From Heterobasidion occidentale (taxonomy: Eukaryota; Basidiomycota; Agaricomycetes; Russulales; Bondarzewiaceae), in assembly GCA_039111635.1 (NCBI GenBank), contig JBCAQO010000104.1, forward strand, positions 1-34,086: a DNA stretch of 34,086 nt, given 5' to 3'. The notes beneath the pieces were generated by a model, which saw only the letters and a list, made by a program, of their open reading frames with translations, was not told the origin of the DNA and made no database searches. Positions 1-11,106 of the stretch are shown in pieces. Every line of letters starts with the position of its first letter. Within the stretch, counting starts at the first letter, position 1. Position numbers and translations under genes: made by a program.

Positions 1-1396
1 ATATGAGTGAAGGAACGACAAGATGGTTTACACCGGCGATACTTCGATTCATTGCCAAGTGCAAGATAGGCAGGCCACAGTTTGGCATCGCCGAAGGTCG
101 AAAGATGAGTGCCGTCTGATGCAAACATCAGCGCGGCGACAACTCTTTCAAGGCTACACCCTGGTTCTCCTGGACTTTCCTGCAGAGCGTTGTGTGCATC
201 CAAAAAAGCCTCTGATGTATAGGCTTCTCCGTGGACTTGTACTGCCTCTGGAGCACTACCAGGTTGGCATAGCAGTTTATATGGCTCGAGATGTAAGTGG
301 GGAAAGGTTGTCGGGTTGGTGATCTTTTCCTTAATCACAGACACTAACCGTCGATGATGGAAACTTGTGACGACATAATCCTGCGCCCCTGGTTGAAGAC
401 ATTTCTTGTGGAACGGGATAGATATCTTGACGGTGTCGTGTATCCACCCATCCTCCTCTTGTTCGTCCTCCCAATTATCCTCATCCTGACCAGCCAGCTT
501 GCGATCAATACTGCTCCATGGCGTTTTTCTGACGTCCTCCGGGCGAAAATCGGTACTGCCGACGATGTCGATGAGATTTTGAAACTCGATTGAGATTTTC
601 GTACTCCATCGTTCCAGTACCATTCACCGAGAAGAAATGACGAGCGATTGGGATAAGGATAGAATGACGGCGCAGAAGAAGACTCAGGGAGGGCATTCGA
701 GTCATCCTGCGTTGACAAAGCAGGCTTTTCAGCGACTCGTTCGGGATCGTGTGCTGGAAAGTCAGTGGCATGATACTGACGAAACAACCCAAAAATGTTT
801 CGGGGAGACTTCAAGATCTGTCGCAAAGACTTTTGAATCACCTGAGGTGGATCGGAAGAGAGGGCTACGGTGGGAGGCGACTGCATCGGAGTTATAGACG
901 CGGAAGAAGATGGCTCTGATAGCGACTGCAACTGAACGGGTAAAGCTGCCGGGGGCTGAGGCAACATGTCACGATAACGTTTAGGAAGCCTGGTATTTGC
1001 TCTACGAGGCCTGCGTTCTGCCAGAGAAAGGTTTGGGTCATCTTGATTTGCGGAGGACGACTGTGGAATAGACTGAAAACCTTAAGATACAGATGAGGGC
1101 GAAACTTTGAGATGTAAACTCACCTGTTGTACAGCTGGTGTAGGGACCTCTGCGATCGACAATGCTGGCTCCAAGACCTCCGCGACCAACGGTGCTGTCT
1201 CCAAAACTGCTCTGGATCCATCAGCATCCGTTCGACGACGTTTCTTCGCAGCCCACACTTCTTTGGCTTTTGCTAGCGCCTCAGAAAACCTTTTCTTGGT
1301 TTTCTGACATGTGCGCCTGTGGTAAGTGAGCGCCGATGGCAGCGAGAATGACCTTCCGCAAACACAAGACTCGCTGAAAGCCGGCGGCAATTCCAT
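1..1396 (-). pseudogene. Plavaka-type DNA transposase, 5' part, one frameshift, runs off window
   Basis: Transposase of the Plavaka group (CMC/CACTA superfamily), which cuts and pastes DNA; family assignment is from recognition. First in-frame ATG is at 1396. Exon 1 (1396-1124) opens with a C2H2-like finger (CVCG...SALTYHRRTC) followed by a basic stretch. A 51-nt GT-AG intron (1123-1073) joins in phase to exon 2, which carries LPKRYRDMLPQPP, SPRNIFGLFR and FYPYPNRSSFLLGEWYWNDG, all as expected near the N terminus. At about 577-581 one base is missing from an A run. Beyond it the adjacent frame continues without a stop to position 1, through ISIPFHKK and the family block FASDGTHLSTFGDAKLWPAY. 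The catalytic core lies outside the window. With a single indel it is either recently inactivated or a sequencing error; otherwise it looks intact. Confidence 0.88.
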
Positions 1397-2302
1397 GAAA
1401 ATCGTGTGGCCAGAGGAGGTCGAATGATACAAGCGCGGGTGGGGACTTTCAGCGCAAGCGATGGTCTGTCAGCTTATATGTAGAAAGACATGACTCGCTC
1501 GCTCGCTAAGATGTGTTTTGCCGATCGGATCTCAAATCGTTATGCGCTGTAGTGAAGTAGAATAGCTTCTATGAGGAGAAGACTACTCAGAAACCCAAGA
1601 CCAGAAAGTGCTCATCACATTTTTACGGTCAACCGTCTTGTACCACAAAACCCTCTAACATCCGAACCACCGATGAGTGCCTGGAGAGGCTCCAAACGCC
1701 GTTGAGACAGAGACAGTCTAACACCCTGCAATGAGCAAGGAGCCAGCTGCTGATGACCAAACAATGCCTGCAATGAGCAAGCGCCGTTCGGAGATGACAT
1801 GGAAGAGGTGCCATGGAAGAGGTGCCATCCTTGGGGAGTATACAGTTAAATGAAGCAAAGATGGGCCAGCGATGGGTGAAGAGTTGGAAAGGGGAGTTGT
1901 AGCCGTCACGTGTGACGGATTCTGCCGGCACGAGCTCCATCGGAGTTGCAACCGATTTCTTTGTAGCGGCCAGGCTCATTTTAGTGTTTCTACCCACCAA
2001 TTGTTGCACATACAGTACCTATCTTAGCTTCTTGGAATACAACCTGTCATTTTTTCGTATTTTTAAAATCAAGAGAAAGCGATGCTGAGGCACTGCTGAG
2101 TCTGTCTGAACACTGGCGATTGACCGAGATAGTCCAGGATAGTCCCTGATCAATCTTCCGCGTCTCTTCCGGATGCAATCGACGTATATATTAGTAAGTG
2201 AAGGTCAATATGGCGTCACCCCACATTCACTGCTACCTTTGCTTACTACGTCCTGTCTCCGAGCTTCAGTTCCCATTCCCCGCCTTTACTATCGTCGAAA
2301 TC
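1397..2302. other. Divergent intergenic region between transposase and deaminase-like gene
   Basis: No supportable gene. Minus-strand open stretches around 1615-2009 lack motifs and convincing splice structure. The region holds one pair of the recurring 14-bp motif (1726-1781) and a GCTCGCTCGCTAAG run near 1500. It must contain both divergent promoters. Confidence 0.5.
1726..1781 (-). promoter_or_regulatory. Paired 14-bp motif, locus A
   Basis: CTGCAATGAGCAAG occurs exactly at 1726-1739 and 1768-1781 on the plus strand, 42 bp start to start. Read on the minus strand, the direction of the Plavaka gene that starts at 1396, it is CTTGCTCATTGCAG, about 330 bp upstream of the ATG. The same pair recurs at 7739-7798 and 24224-24280. 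A regulatory role is inferred; the repetition is seen directly. Confidence 0.5.
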
Positions 2303-4570
2303 ATGAACGCGTCCGAGTCCCTGGTCAACAAGATCAACAAGTTCAAAACCATCACCACCTTGATCATGGTTATCCTTTATCTTCGAGGACAAAATAATTC
2401 GCTATCCCAGACGCAGACGGTCTACAAAGACAAGAGACAAGTCGTCGAAAGGCCCCAGTCACAGCACCGATTGCTCGATCAGCTTGCTACACTGCTTGTC
2501 AGAGACCGCGAAGTGGTGGCTGTGGCGGCAGGTATGCAGAGGAGCGCTAACGTCAGCCTCGTCGTCTCGGTCTCACATCAACGCGACATAGACGCTTCCA
2601 TAGAATGCGCGGAAGACCAAGTAATGCATAACTGCATCATTACCACCAATCCGACACACCCCAATGAGGCGAGAGGGAAGACCGATCTCGCAGCAAAGAC
2701 GAAGACACGGGACAAAGACGGCGACGGGCGCGGAGAAGGGAAAGAAAGTTCTGAAATCGGAGGTTCAAGCGAAAGTGGAGAAGAGAGTGAGATTGGAGAC
2801 AGAGTCTCAAGTGAGGACGAGGACAACTGCTGCGACAGATGAGGCGATGACCACAAGGAGCATAAGCTCAGAGGCGAGGACGGGGGCGACAGAGCCGTCG
2901 AGAGGGAAGATGAATCGGTCAGTAGCAATGAAGGGTAAATCGGAGACGAATGAGGAGGATCGGGGACAGGATGTCGTGCCATTTACAAAGGCCATGTTAA
3001 ATGAACAAAAGAAGTGAGTGCGAACTTTCTATCGAATGATAACCTTTCTGACATAGTTCATAAAGCATGAAGTTTGATGAGCACGTCTCGGAGGTGATCG
3101 AGTTACTCAAGAAAGAGGACACCACACCTTACAGCCTGGGCGTTCACGTCGTTTCTCGTGGCTACCGCAAGATGCGCTCTCGACTCAGGTGTACGATATC
3201 TACCGCCTTCCTCAGCAAGATCTTGAATGCCGAACCTGACAGATTGCCTGAACTATTCAAGAAGAAGTCTACATTACGCAAAGAACGGGACCAAGTCCTT
3301 TCTGGAGAGCTCATAGCACGTTGGTGGGGCATCGACCTTTTCGGCGTGGAGCACGGAGGACTCGAGTTGAAAACCCGAGCGCAGAACAATGACGTTCTTT
3401 TTGTCAAGGAGACATGCGTGGCCTTCCATCATACCTTGTGCTTGGCTCTGAAAGGCTATCAGACCTGTTTGGACGAGATTTCCAAAGCCCAGCCAGACAA
3501 TTTCGGCGCGATGATGAACAAGACCTGGCTTTATGTCACTCTTTTGGAAGCATTTGCATATTCCAACGCTTTCGCAGACTACCTGACTCTCGCCATTCCC
3601 GATATATTCGACCATCCCTTCGCAGGTACAGAACCCAAGTATACCACACCATCTAGAGAGTCCCAGGGCCAGCCAAATACGTGGGAGGAACAAGCAGTGG
3701 TGGACGACGATGATACAGATATGTTCGTCACTGTGGGCTCGACACCGATTGACGCATACAAGCAGTGGCTGCGTCGACAGGTTGTGATACCATTCGCTGT
3801 TCACGGTCTCGTGGGTTCGGCACAGTATCTTCAGAACATCACTTACACTGTCATTTCTGCCGAACATCCTGGGACAGACATGGCACCCTGGGAAGAGGTG
3901 GTGAAGGAGGTATTGAGCGAGAACGACGAGACTGCTCGCACGAAGACAGTGATCGACGAACTCAAATTATTGATGACGAGGGACGCCGAGAAGGCGGGGA
4001 GCTCAATTAGCCGCCACTGCAAGAATTTACTATCGCCGACTCCCATGTTCCAAGGGAGTATCCATTGCGAGTGTCTCTTGGCTAGCGTCCTGGACGGGAA
4101 GAACCTGGACAATGGGAGCATGTTGCTTGCTGCACATGGTGTTAATCCGGAAAGTTTTCACCCCCTACACCTTCCAATGCCAATATTGACATGGAGATTT
4201 ACAGAGCGACATAGACCCCTGCTACGTCGGCACGTCTAAACTCGCATGCCCTGTCTGCCATTTCGTGAATTCCGAATTAGGCGCGCGCAAGTGGCTGGCG
4301 AAACCGAATCACAATTTCATGTTCCCCTGCGCGCTGCCACGTGAGCTTCGTGAGGATATACACACGAGGGCAGAGATCCATTTCAAGGCCATATTGCTGG
4401 ACTTACTCGATGTATTACTCAAGCCGAAGCCGCGACATTCGCGGACCGATTCCGCTCAAACCGAAGGTTATCAGACGGACAGTGAACGCAAGAGCCTTGA
4501 GGTCTTGAAGGCGAAGCGAGAGATCGATCGTCACAACGTGTCTGTAGACCGTGCTCTATGGATAAACTGA
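2303..4570 (+). CDS. OTT_1508-like deaminase-fold domain protein, multi-exon
   Basis: The C-terminal part carries the signature of the OTT_1508-like family of the nucleic-acid/cytidine deaminase superfamily: IHCE (His codon 4063, Glu codon 4069) and, after an intron, SKLACPVC (Cys codons 4247 and 4256), the predicted zinc ligands and proton-donating Glu. Intron 4141-4204 (64 nt) joins in phase, as does intron 3014-3065 (gtgagt...ctgac...aaag, 52 nt). The N-terminal part, from ATG 2303, includes LLDQLATLLVRDREVVAVAA and a stretch ending HNCIITTNPTHPNEA. An acidic, charge-rich linker (about 2680-3000) switches from frame 2 to frame 3, and I found no convincing intron for the switch, so the linker is mis-spliced in my model or disrupted. 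The substrate is unknown. Related domains occur in bacterial toxins and fungal expansions, but nothing here shows toxicity. Confidence 0.72.
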
Positions 4571-4837
4571 AGACGGCCAGTTTTGAGTGTTGAAATGCAG
4601 AAGGTCAGGCTTCTGGGGTAGTCCGAGAGCGCTTGTAGGTTTCTTCCGCATTCTAATTAGCGCCGTTTAGTCACCATTCGTAGATCGAAAAGAACGGTTG
4701 AAAGGTACTTCGAATACGAGAGACGGCATTTTCACGATCCGAGACACGGCGTTGTTTGATACATGTATATCATTCTGAATGGCATCAGACTTGCGACATG
4801 AACCTATTGCGTGAGAGGGCAAAAAAAACATGCGAAA

Positions 4838-7618
4838 TCATGAATGTACGTGACGAGCGAGGGATTTGGGCTGCGATAAAGGCATAATAGGGAGTCTCCC
4901 ACAATGCTTGTGAAACGTGACAGTATAAAAGAGAAACACCGCATGCTCGAAGTCTGTGAAAGCTTTGAAATTAGAATCGTAATCCTTGTGCCACATAAGC
5001 TTACTTCCGCCGGGCCATCCACAGAGGACTTCAGCCATTACCTTCACAGCACCACGCCTGGCCTCCCAATCTTCAATCACAAGTCGGTCCACCCACCGAC
5101 TCTCACGCTCCCAGTCTACGCTGAGACCCCCCGTGGCCCATATGTGGCAGATTTTTCCTTCGCGTTGGGCGGCATACCGTTTGTCCTCGTAACAGTAAAC
5201 ACCCATGACAACCTTCCTGTCCAATTGTAGGAGTTCAAGACGAAAATTAGCTACCGAAAGCTCCCATACTACTTCAGCCCAGAGGTCCTTATCCTCATGA
5301 GCCATCTTGCTAGTGACGAAGGTTCTGCCCCATTGCGGAGATGTAGTGTCATCGTATGGTGCGAATCCGGCGTGCACCAGGAATCGGACACCTATGTCGA
5401 CCCGATCTGCAACACGTCTGTCCAAGGCCTTCTTACGTTTGCGCACCTCGACCGACGAAGCGCTGGTGACATTGGACGCGACTTGCGGTTCCAAGCGAGC
5501 CTTTTTAGTCTTGCGAGGCCATGGTGGTAAGCGAGCCATGTCGTGTGAAGAGGATTGAGGCTTCACGGTACAATTGACCATGTTGTCTGGCAGGTAATAT
5601 CTCCCCTCTAATGCAATCCTCCATTGGCTGGTCGTCATCAGGACCATACAGTGGTTAGAAGGGCATAGAACCTCCAGCAGACACCACATGCGAATGCGTA
5701 GCCAGTTGTGAACTCTATGCCCAAAAACGGCTCCTTTGTCCGCAAAGAACAGATGAATGGGGGGGAGAGGATACTGAAGGGCCATATTTGGATCATCGTC
5801 CAAATCCATGGTCTCTTCGAAGACGCTTATCCAACCCGGGGCGAGTGGGGGAAGCCAAGTGGGGTGCACAACCCGGAGACCTGTTTTAGGAGAAGGACCA
5901 TGACATCGATGGCTGTTACTACGCTGCTTATGAGGCGCCAGTGTCTTCGGAGGACTCGAAATTTGCGAATGACTTGCGTTTGATTGGACATCTGGGACCT
6001 TGGGAGCATTCTTCACGTCGGGCGATGGTGGGCGATGTTCTGTGTGTGTTGCGTGACAATGAAACCATAGAGGCGCAACGCAGGGAACTTACCACGCTTG
6101 TCAGATGAGCGAGACCTCGACAACAGACTTCTACGCCACTGATCATTAGATGAATAGGCCGACGCGAGCACAACAAAGTCGGATGTGGTGGTCTCAAACA
6201 TGGTGCAAGCGGGGTCATCGATGAAACGAGGACCATCTCGTACAAGCTTAGCGGCTATTTAAACAAATTGTGCATCAGTTACACAAGCCTGACCTAGTCA
6301 ATCGAGTCTTACCATAAACATTACCAGTGAAAGCGCTGATCATCGCGGTCTGCCGCTCGTCGCTATTGACGTCACGCTCGGTCGGGATTTCATCGACTAT
6401 GACATGCGAAATATCCGGCCCTGACATAGCATGATTCCGACACACAGGCGGATTTTGCCGCTCGATTTCCCCAACCGTTGCAGGAGAATAGATCTCCAGC
6501 GGTAGTAGAATTGGTCGACTGGTCAAGCTAAACTTTCGCAGCCTGTCTTGAATGGTGCCGCGTAACGGTTCACCGTGTGACGCCTCCACCCAGAGAGGGG
6601 CCTTGGTGCGATGGTTGGCATATTCAAAAATCTGTGATGAGCTGAAGGAGATGCCGGTTCTGATGACTGTCTTGACGGAGATGATAAGTGTGCGGGTTGT
6701 AAGAGTGGTGCGCCTCCGGATGTACCAAACCGGGATCCCAATCCGGAACAACTCTCGAAGCATTGACAAACTTGAGGTGATGACACCGCGAAGAGGAAGA
6801 ACAGGTTGAGGGCAATCGAACGTAGGATCCTCCATACGAGGTTTCACTACCAGCATATAGATAATCCAGGCGCGTAATTCAAGCAGGATACGCTGAAACT
6901 CACGAAACCATAAGACGGTGTCGGAGAAAGGCATTGGAATCTGCGAGAGTGAACCGTAGGCACGATAAAGGGCCTCAGATCGATGTCTCTGGTACATGTA
7001 GCTGGACGTGTGTGCATTGACTACAGCAGCCGGAGTGCCTTCGGGAAACTCTTGAGCCCCAATTTCGTCTCCTATCCTACGCACTTCCAACATCGCTTTG
7101 CGCAGGCGGGAGAGCACTGTCTCATACAAGATTCCTACTGAAGCGCGCGGCAGCTCCTCGCAGATACGAAAGTCCGTTCCTTTGAAGGAAAACCACGCAG
7201 CATCCGGATCTTCGAATTGAGGAAGGCCGCCTTCTTTGTCGTCCACTGGAAAGTCCGGTGCTCGTAAGCCATGATGATCGTCGACCTTCTGGAGTTCCTT
7301 CAGTCTCGGGTTCATGGGCGCAGCATAGGAATGGGGCTCCACTGGGTCGAAAGCTTGTGGCCACTTCAGATGTTCAAATGCACCAAGCATGCCGTCTCCG
7401 AAATATCTGAAGGGTGTGTCGTCGGGGTGCACAGGGACCTCCGGAACAAAGTCCATGTTTGGTGTGGAGATCCATAATTCATCGTGATTGCGGAATGGAG
7501 CAACGCAGAGACAATCTAGGGCGTCAACCTGCTCGCCGTGCAGTAGGGATCGACGAGAATCGAGAATTTCGCGAAGGTTTTCAAGCGGCCGTGCTTGCCA
7601 ACAAGTAACGGCGGCCAT
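4838..7618 (-). CDS. Large three-exon hypothetical protein (889 aa), agaricomycete type
   Basis: Not a named family. ATG at 7618 (gcagccATGG context) was chosen because the open frame further upstream starts only at a TTG. Exons 7618-6313, 6254-6093 and 6039-4838 are separated by introns of 58 nt (gtaag...aatag) and 53 nt (gtaag...cacag). All phases fit and the sum is 890 codons including the stop. The middle contains GVITSSLSMLRELFRIGIPVW and the C-terminal exon HPTWLPPLAPGW, a basic KRKKALDRR stretch and WGRTFV. These resemble repetitive hypothetical proteins of mushroom genomes, by memory only. No signal peptide, membrane segment or catalytic motif is obvious. A paired 14-bp motif lies about 120 bp upstream. 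The absence of stops over 2.7 kb argues it is or was recently functional. Confidence 0.75.
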
Positions 7619-7738
7619 GGCTGCAACGTGCCCAATGAGACAGTAAACCAATGGAGGAACAAGAAAAACACGGCGATGCGAACTGACCTAGTAGTATGAG
7701 CAATAATAACGTAGGACTCGACTTGATGTCCAACGACC

Positions 7739-7798
7739 CTGCAATGAGCAAGGAAGGATGACGGTGCACTCAAAATCCAGTCACCTGCAATGAGCAAG
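7739..7798 (-). promoter_or_regulatory. Paired 14-bp motif, locus B
   Basis: CTGCAATGAGCAAG lies at 7739-7752 and 7785-7798, 46 bp start to start. On the minus strand, the sense of the gene starting at 7618, it reads CTTGCTCATTGCAG twice, ending about 120 bp before the ATG. Sequence between and around the copies is not conserved with loci A and C. An upstream element is inferred. Confidence 0.55.
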
Positions 7799-8078
7799 CG
7801 GACGGAGAGTGGTTATACTACTAGCAAATCTAGTGCAATCTTGAAAGGAGTTTGGGAATTCGGCAGATGGAGATACGGGGATGATGAGGATGCTGGTAGC
7901 CTGAGGCTCGCCGAGTCACTAGTCACTGCAGTGGCTATGGCGGTCAAAGTGTCCCAGGTGTGTAATCGGAAATCTCCGACAATTTGGAATCCCAACAGAG
8001 GCAGCCACCTCGGATATATCCGAGCTCGGATGTGTCTGAGTGATTAGTAATGATTGCTAGCTGCTACAAAATACAGCA

Positions 8079-8160
8079 AAGACCGGGAATCGAACATCAA
8101 ACCCCGTGGACACCTCGACATCACCTTGACTAGACCGTTCGCCCATACGATCTATGCAAT
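8079..8160 (-). repeat. Decayed tRNA-like / tRNA-derived SINE head
   Basis: On the minus strand GGTCTAGTCAAGG (about 8124-8136) resembles a pol III A box, and GTTCGATTC (about 8086-8095) matches the B box, roughly 27 nt apart. The T-stem does not pair well and no proper acceptor stem or anticodon arm could be drawn, so this is not a working tRNA. A tRNA pseudogene or the head of a SINE fits best. No second copy was seen in the window. Confidence 0.4.
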
Positions 8161-8221
8161 AACAGCCGCTAATTATTATAACTGCTCATAACAAGTACGC
8201 TACGCTGACGCGTCACAGCCC

Positions 8222-9300
8222 TCCCCGACGCCTTCTTCTTAACGTCGGCCCGGCCTCGCAAGCGCCCTCGCCTCGTCCTCGACGTCACCTCTCCCTTGAC
8301 GACGACGGCACCTCCTGGACGCCTCCCCCACCGCGGCCTCCTCTTCCACCCCGTCCCAAACGAGGATGACGGCTACGATGCCGCCCTCGTCTCTCACGTC
8401 GCCCTCATCTCCCTCGACCACGCACCTGGCTCCCTCGACCCCGCCGCCTGCATGCCCCCGCCTGGACGACGGCCTGGACGACACCGACTCGGCCGCGCCT
8501 CACCGACGGCTCCCTCGACGCCTCGTCATCCGGCTCTCGACGATGCGGCCGCCTCGCTGGACCCTGCCCGCTCCCTCGACCCCGCCGCCTGCACGCCCCG
8601 ACCACGCCCCCACCTGGACGACGGCCTGGACGACGCCGCCTGGACGCCGCCGCCTGGCGGCTCCCTCGAAGACGCGGCCGCCTCGCTGAACGCTGCCCGC
8701 TCCCTCCACCCCGCCGCCTGCACGCCCCCGCCTGGACGACGCCGACTCGGCCGCGCCTCACCGACGGCTCCCTCGACGCCTCGTCGTCCGCCCTCGACGA
8801 CGCGGCCGCCTCACTAGACCCTGTCGGCTCCTCGTCGACGACGCCGCCTGGACGCCCGGCACCCTCTACGACGCGGCCGCCTCACTGGACCCTGCCCGCT
8901 CCCTCGACCCCGCCGCCTGCACGCTCCGACCATGTCCCCGCCTGGACCACGGCCTGGACCACGGCGCCTGGACGATGCCGTCTGGACTACGCCGCCTGGA
9001 CGACGCCGCTCCATCGACGGCGACTCATCTCTCCTCCTCCACGACAACGCCCGCCTCCCTCGACGATGACGTCCGCCTCCCTCGACGTGCACGACTCTCC
9101 CGTCGACGGCGCCGCTCCCTCCACAGCAACTCCTGCCTCCTCGTTGGCGGCTCCCTCGACGCTGGCGGGTCTCGCTGTCGACTCCCTCGGCGCTGCCGCC
9201 CACTTCTCTCGTCATCGGCCCTCTCCCGCCGCTCTCGTATCCGTCGACACTGCCGCCGTTTTCGCGCCGCCACCGTGTACGCCTCCTCGTTGTCGCTGAT
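8222..9300. repeat. GC-rich degenerate tandem repeat block
   Basis: About 1.1 kb of CpG-dense sequence built from CTCCCTCGAC, GCCTGGACGACG and CCGCCGCCTG phrases. GCGGCCGC sites at 8545, 8674, 8802 and 8873 give a period near 129 bp for the first three. A longer stretch, CGCGCCTCACCGACGGCTCC, recurs about 259 bp apart (near 8491 and 8750), so the unit is about two 129-bp halves. Many frames on both strands are open, giving Arg/Pro/Ser/Ala-rich products with no domain. I treat them as compositional, not genes. Confidence 0.7.
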
Positions 9301-9486
9301 CGATAGCCTCCTGTACATACATACTTAGCAGTGGACCACTTGCACGCAATGAATTGTTAGTTTCCCCAGTGACTGGCATGTGTGAACGGCATCCCAGTAA
9401 TGATATGGCAGCCGCGCAGGGGCCAAGCGAGAACAAGAAATCATCGTGCAACTTAACATCGATCGAGGTAACAAAGAGCCCGTCAT

Positions 9487-9816
9487 TCACACCAGGTTGC
9501 CATGTATCTGTGGTCGCTCGCTCGCGAACATGGACAAGTCCCAGGCGTAGACTTCACGTAGCGTACTCCCAATGCTATGCAATATTTTCAGCGTGATATC
9601 AAGGTGAAAAATGGTGGCGAATACTCACTGCTTCAGGTCGTGATGTTCCAGTTTCGGCCCATGCGGCTTTGACGTCCCGCCATCCACGATCAGAGTGAGA
9701 TCACTCTCTCTCAAGGCCGTACTCACGCGGTGGAGAGTGACGTTTCCCCATCTCTGGGACGCCAAGACGACTCGCAAGCCCTCCCGTTCATCAATCACGA
9801 TACCGAGACGCGTCAT
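9487..9816 (-). CDS. Small two-exon hypothetical protein (91 aa)
   Basis: Exon 9816-9629 starts at an ATG (MTRLGIVIDEREGLRVVLAS). A 54-nt GT-AG intron (9628-9575, gtgagt...gcatag) joins in phase to 9574-9487, which contains STLREVYAWDLSMF and ends at a TGA. The total is 92 codons with stop. I recognise no family. It could be the 5' end of a larger decayed gene. The consistent phase and mixed amino-acid composition are the only support. Confidence 0.4.
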
Positions 9817-10598
9817 TGCCTACGCTCTCGTTAGGCCATGACGCGCGCACCCGGGCAAACGGCACTCACGTTGACGAAGTCGTGCCATCTGACAAAACCG
9901 CTCGTGTGCCTATCCAGAAGCTTCTCCAAAACCTCCCATTTGCGTCAGTCAACTACCACAGCAGTGAAGAGGAATCCTCTCACCACGAGCGATCGTCGAT
10001 TCACTGAGATTGTCGTCATGGGATCCAGGTTACACAGACGAGGGGTTGGTCTTCACGCAAGTTGAGGATTGGGCGCTCGTTCAGCGTTTGGGTCTCGCTT
10101 ATGTCGCACCTTCTCGGGATCTACCAATCTCTACTGTCAGTGGTGCTCACGGCCTCTCAGCTCTGAACAAGCGGCGTCGAGCAGAATGCATGCGCTTGTG
10201 TCAGTCTGGTCGGGCACACACTCCTCAAGATGGGGGGCTTCCATCTAAGCGCGCGTCGACACGTCGGTGACCACGCTCAGCCCGAAGCTCATCACGTCCG
10301 TCCCGCTCGAGGCGCGCCTGCAAGGCATCCTCAGGGCCACTGCAACTGCTCCTCCTCATACTCCCTCCACTCCAGCGACGAATCTGCATTTGGTTACACC
10401 TCGCCAACTCGCAAGGCTGCAGCGCAAGTCCCCAAACCACAGCCATCCATCGCATAACCACTCGCCTGTGTAGACCCACACTCATCACTCGACGATCCAC
10501 CCTCAACGTTTCAATCTAGATAGTGGCGAGTCTCAGCTGACTCCTCTGGCTCGCCGTCGTCTTTGGTCAGACTCATCTCATTCCCCCAGATCGTTCCC
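9817..10598. other. Unassigned region
   Basis: Plus-strand open frames at about 10010-10270 and 10267-10473 lack ATG starts or recognisable domains. The second reads LITSVPLEARLQGILRA and then becomes Pro/His/Ser-rich. It may be an upstream exon of the following gene, but no phase-consistent join was found. Confidence 0.35.
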
Positions 10599-11106
10599 AT
10601 GGGTCGAAACGTCCGCCCCGTCGTTGCCATCCCTCCTCCCCGTCCCCTCCATGTCACTGACCTCCACTCCAACGCGAGCACCTCCGCTCAGCAGAAGGCC
10701 ATGTACAAGGGCACGAAACCCCTCCCAATCGGACAGCCCGAAAGCGAAGGGGGGAAGTGGTCGCGCGCGACTATCGAGAAGGCGGGTGACGAGGACGGCC
10801 AGGTGGGCTTACTGTGGTGTGTATCGGTTCACCGTCCATCGTCCGTGCTGGCCTCATCTGGGTCATTGATCGCTGGGCCAGGAAGAAGTCAGGCGGTTCC
10901 GCGAAGGCATCATTGCAGCGTCTCTCTTTCCTCCGATCCTGGGCCAGGCGTCGCAGCGTGAGGGCGTCCCGTGGATTTTGACAGGCGGGTCGGTCCTCGG
11001 CGCCTGCGTGGAAGTATATCAGCAAATTCTCGAGGCCGCGCGCACGATGTGTGTGGGTCGGTGGCTGCAACCCGCCGGCTGTACATGGGGTGCGCGTTTA
11101 GCCTGA
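10599..11106 (+). CDS. Two-exon hypothetical protein (142 aa)
   Basis: ATG at 10599 (MGRNVRPVVAIPPPRP). Exon 10599-10802 ends in KAGDEDGQ at a GTGGGC donor. A 79-nt intron to the CAG at 10879-10881 joins in phase 0 to 10882-11106, which reads EEVRRFREGIIAASLFPPILG, then GVPWILTGGSVLGACVEVYQ and ends at TGA. The composition is protein-like, while the alternative frame is mostly Ser/Pro/Arg. I do not recognise the family. Extra 5' exons are possible because an acceptor-like CCCCCAG precedes the ATG. The hairpin-core arrays begin 11 bp after the stop. Confidence 0.42.

Larger units (their letters stand above)
7619..8221. other. Intergenic region upstream of the 889-aa gene
   Basis: Contains the second paired motif (7739-7798) and the tRNA-like segment (8079-8160). 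Short open stretches on both strands have no family features. AT content rises around 8170-8200, just before the GC-rich repeats begin. Confidence 0.5.

Noticed and set aside
23..322. 99-aa plus-strand frame
   Set aside because: Antisense to the well-supported Plavaka transposase reading.
8296..9328. Many overlapping long open frames on both strands
   Set aside because: They are Arg/Pro/Ser/Ala-rich products of a degenerate repeat with no codon-specific signal; openness in several frames at once is compositional.
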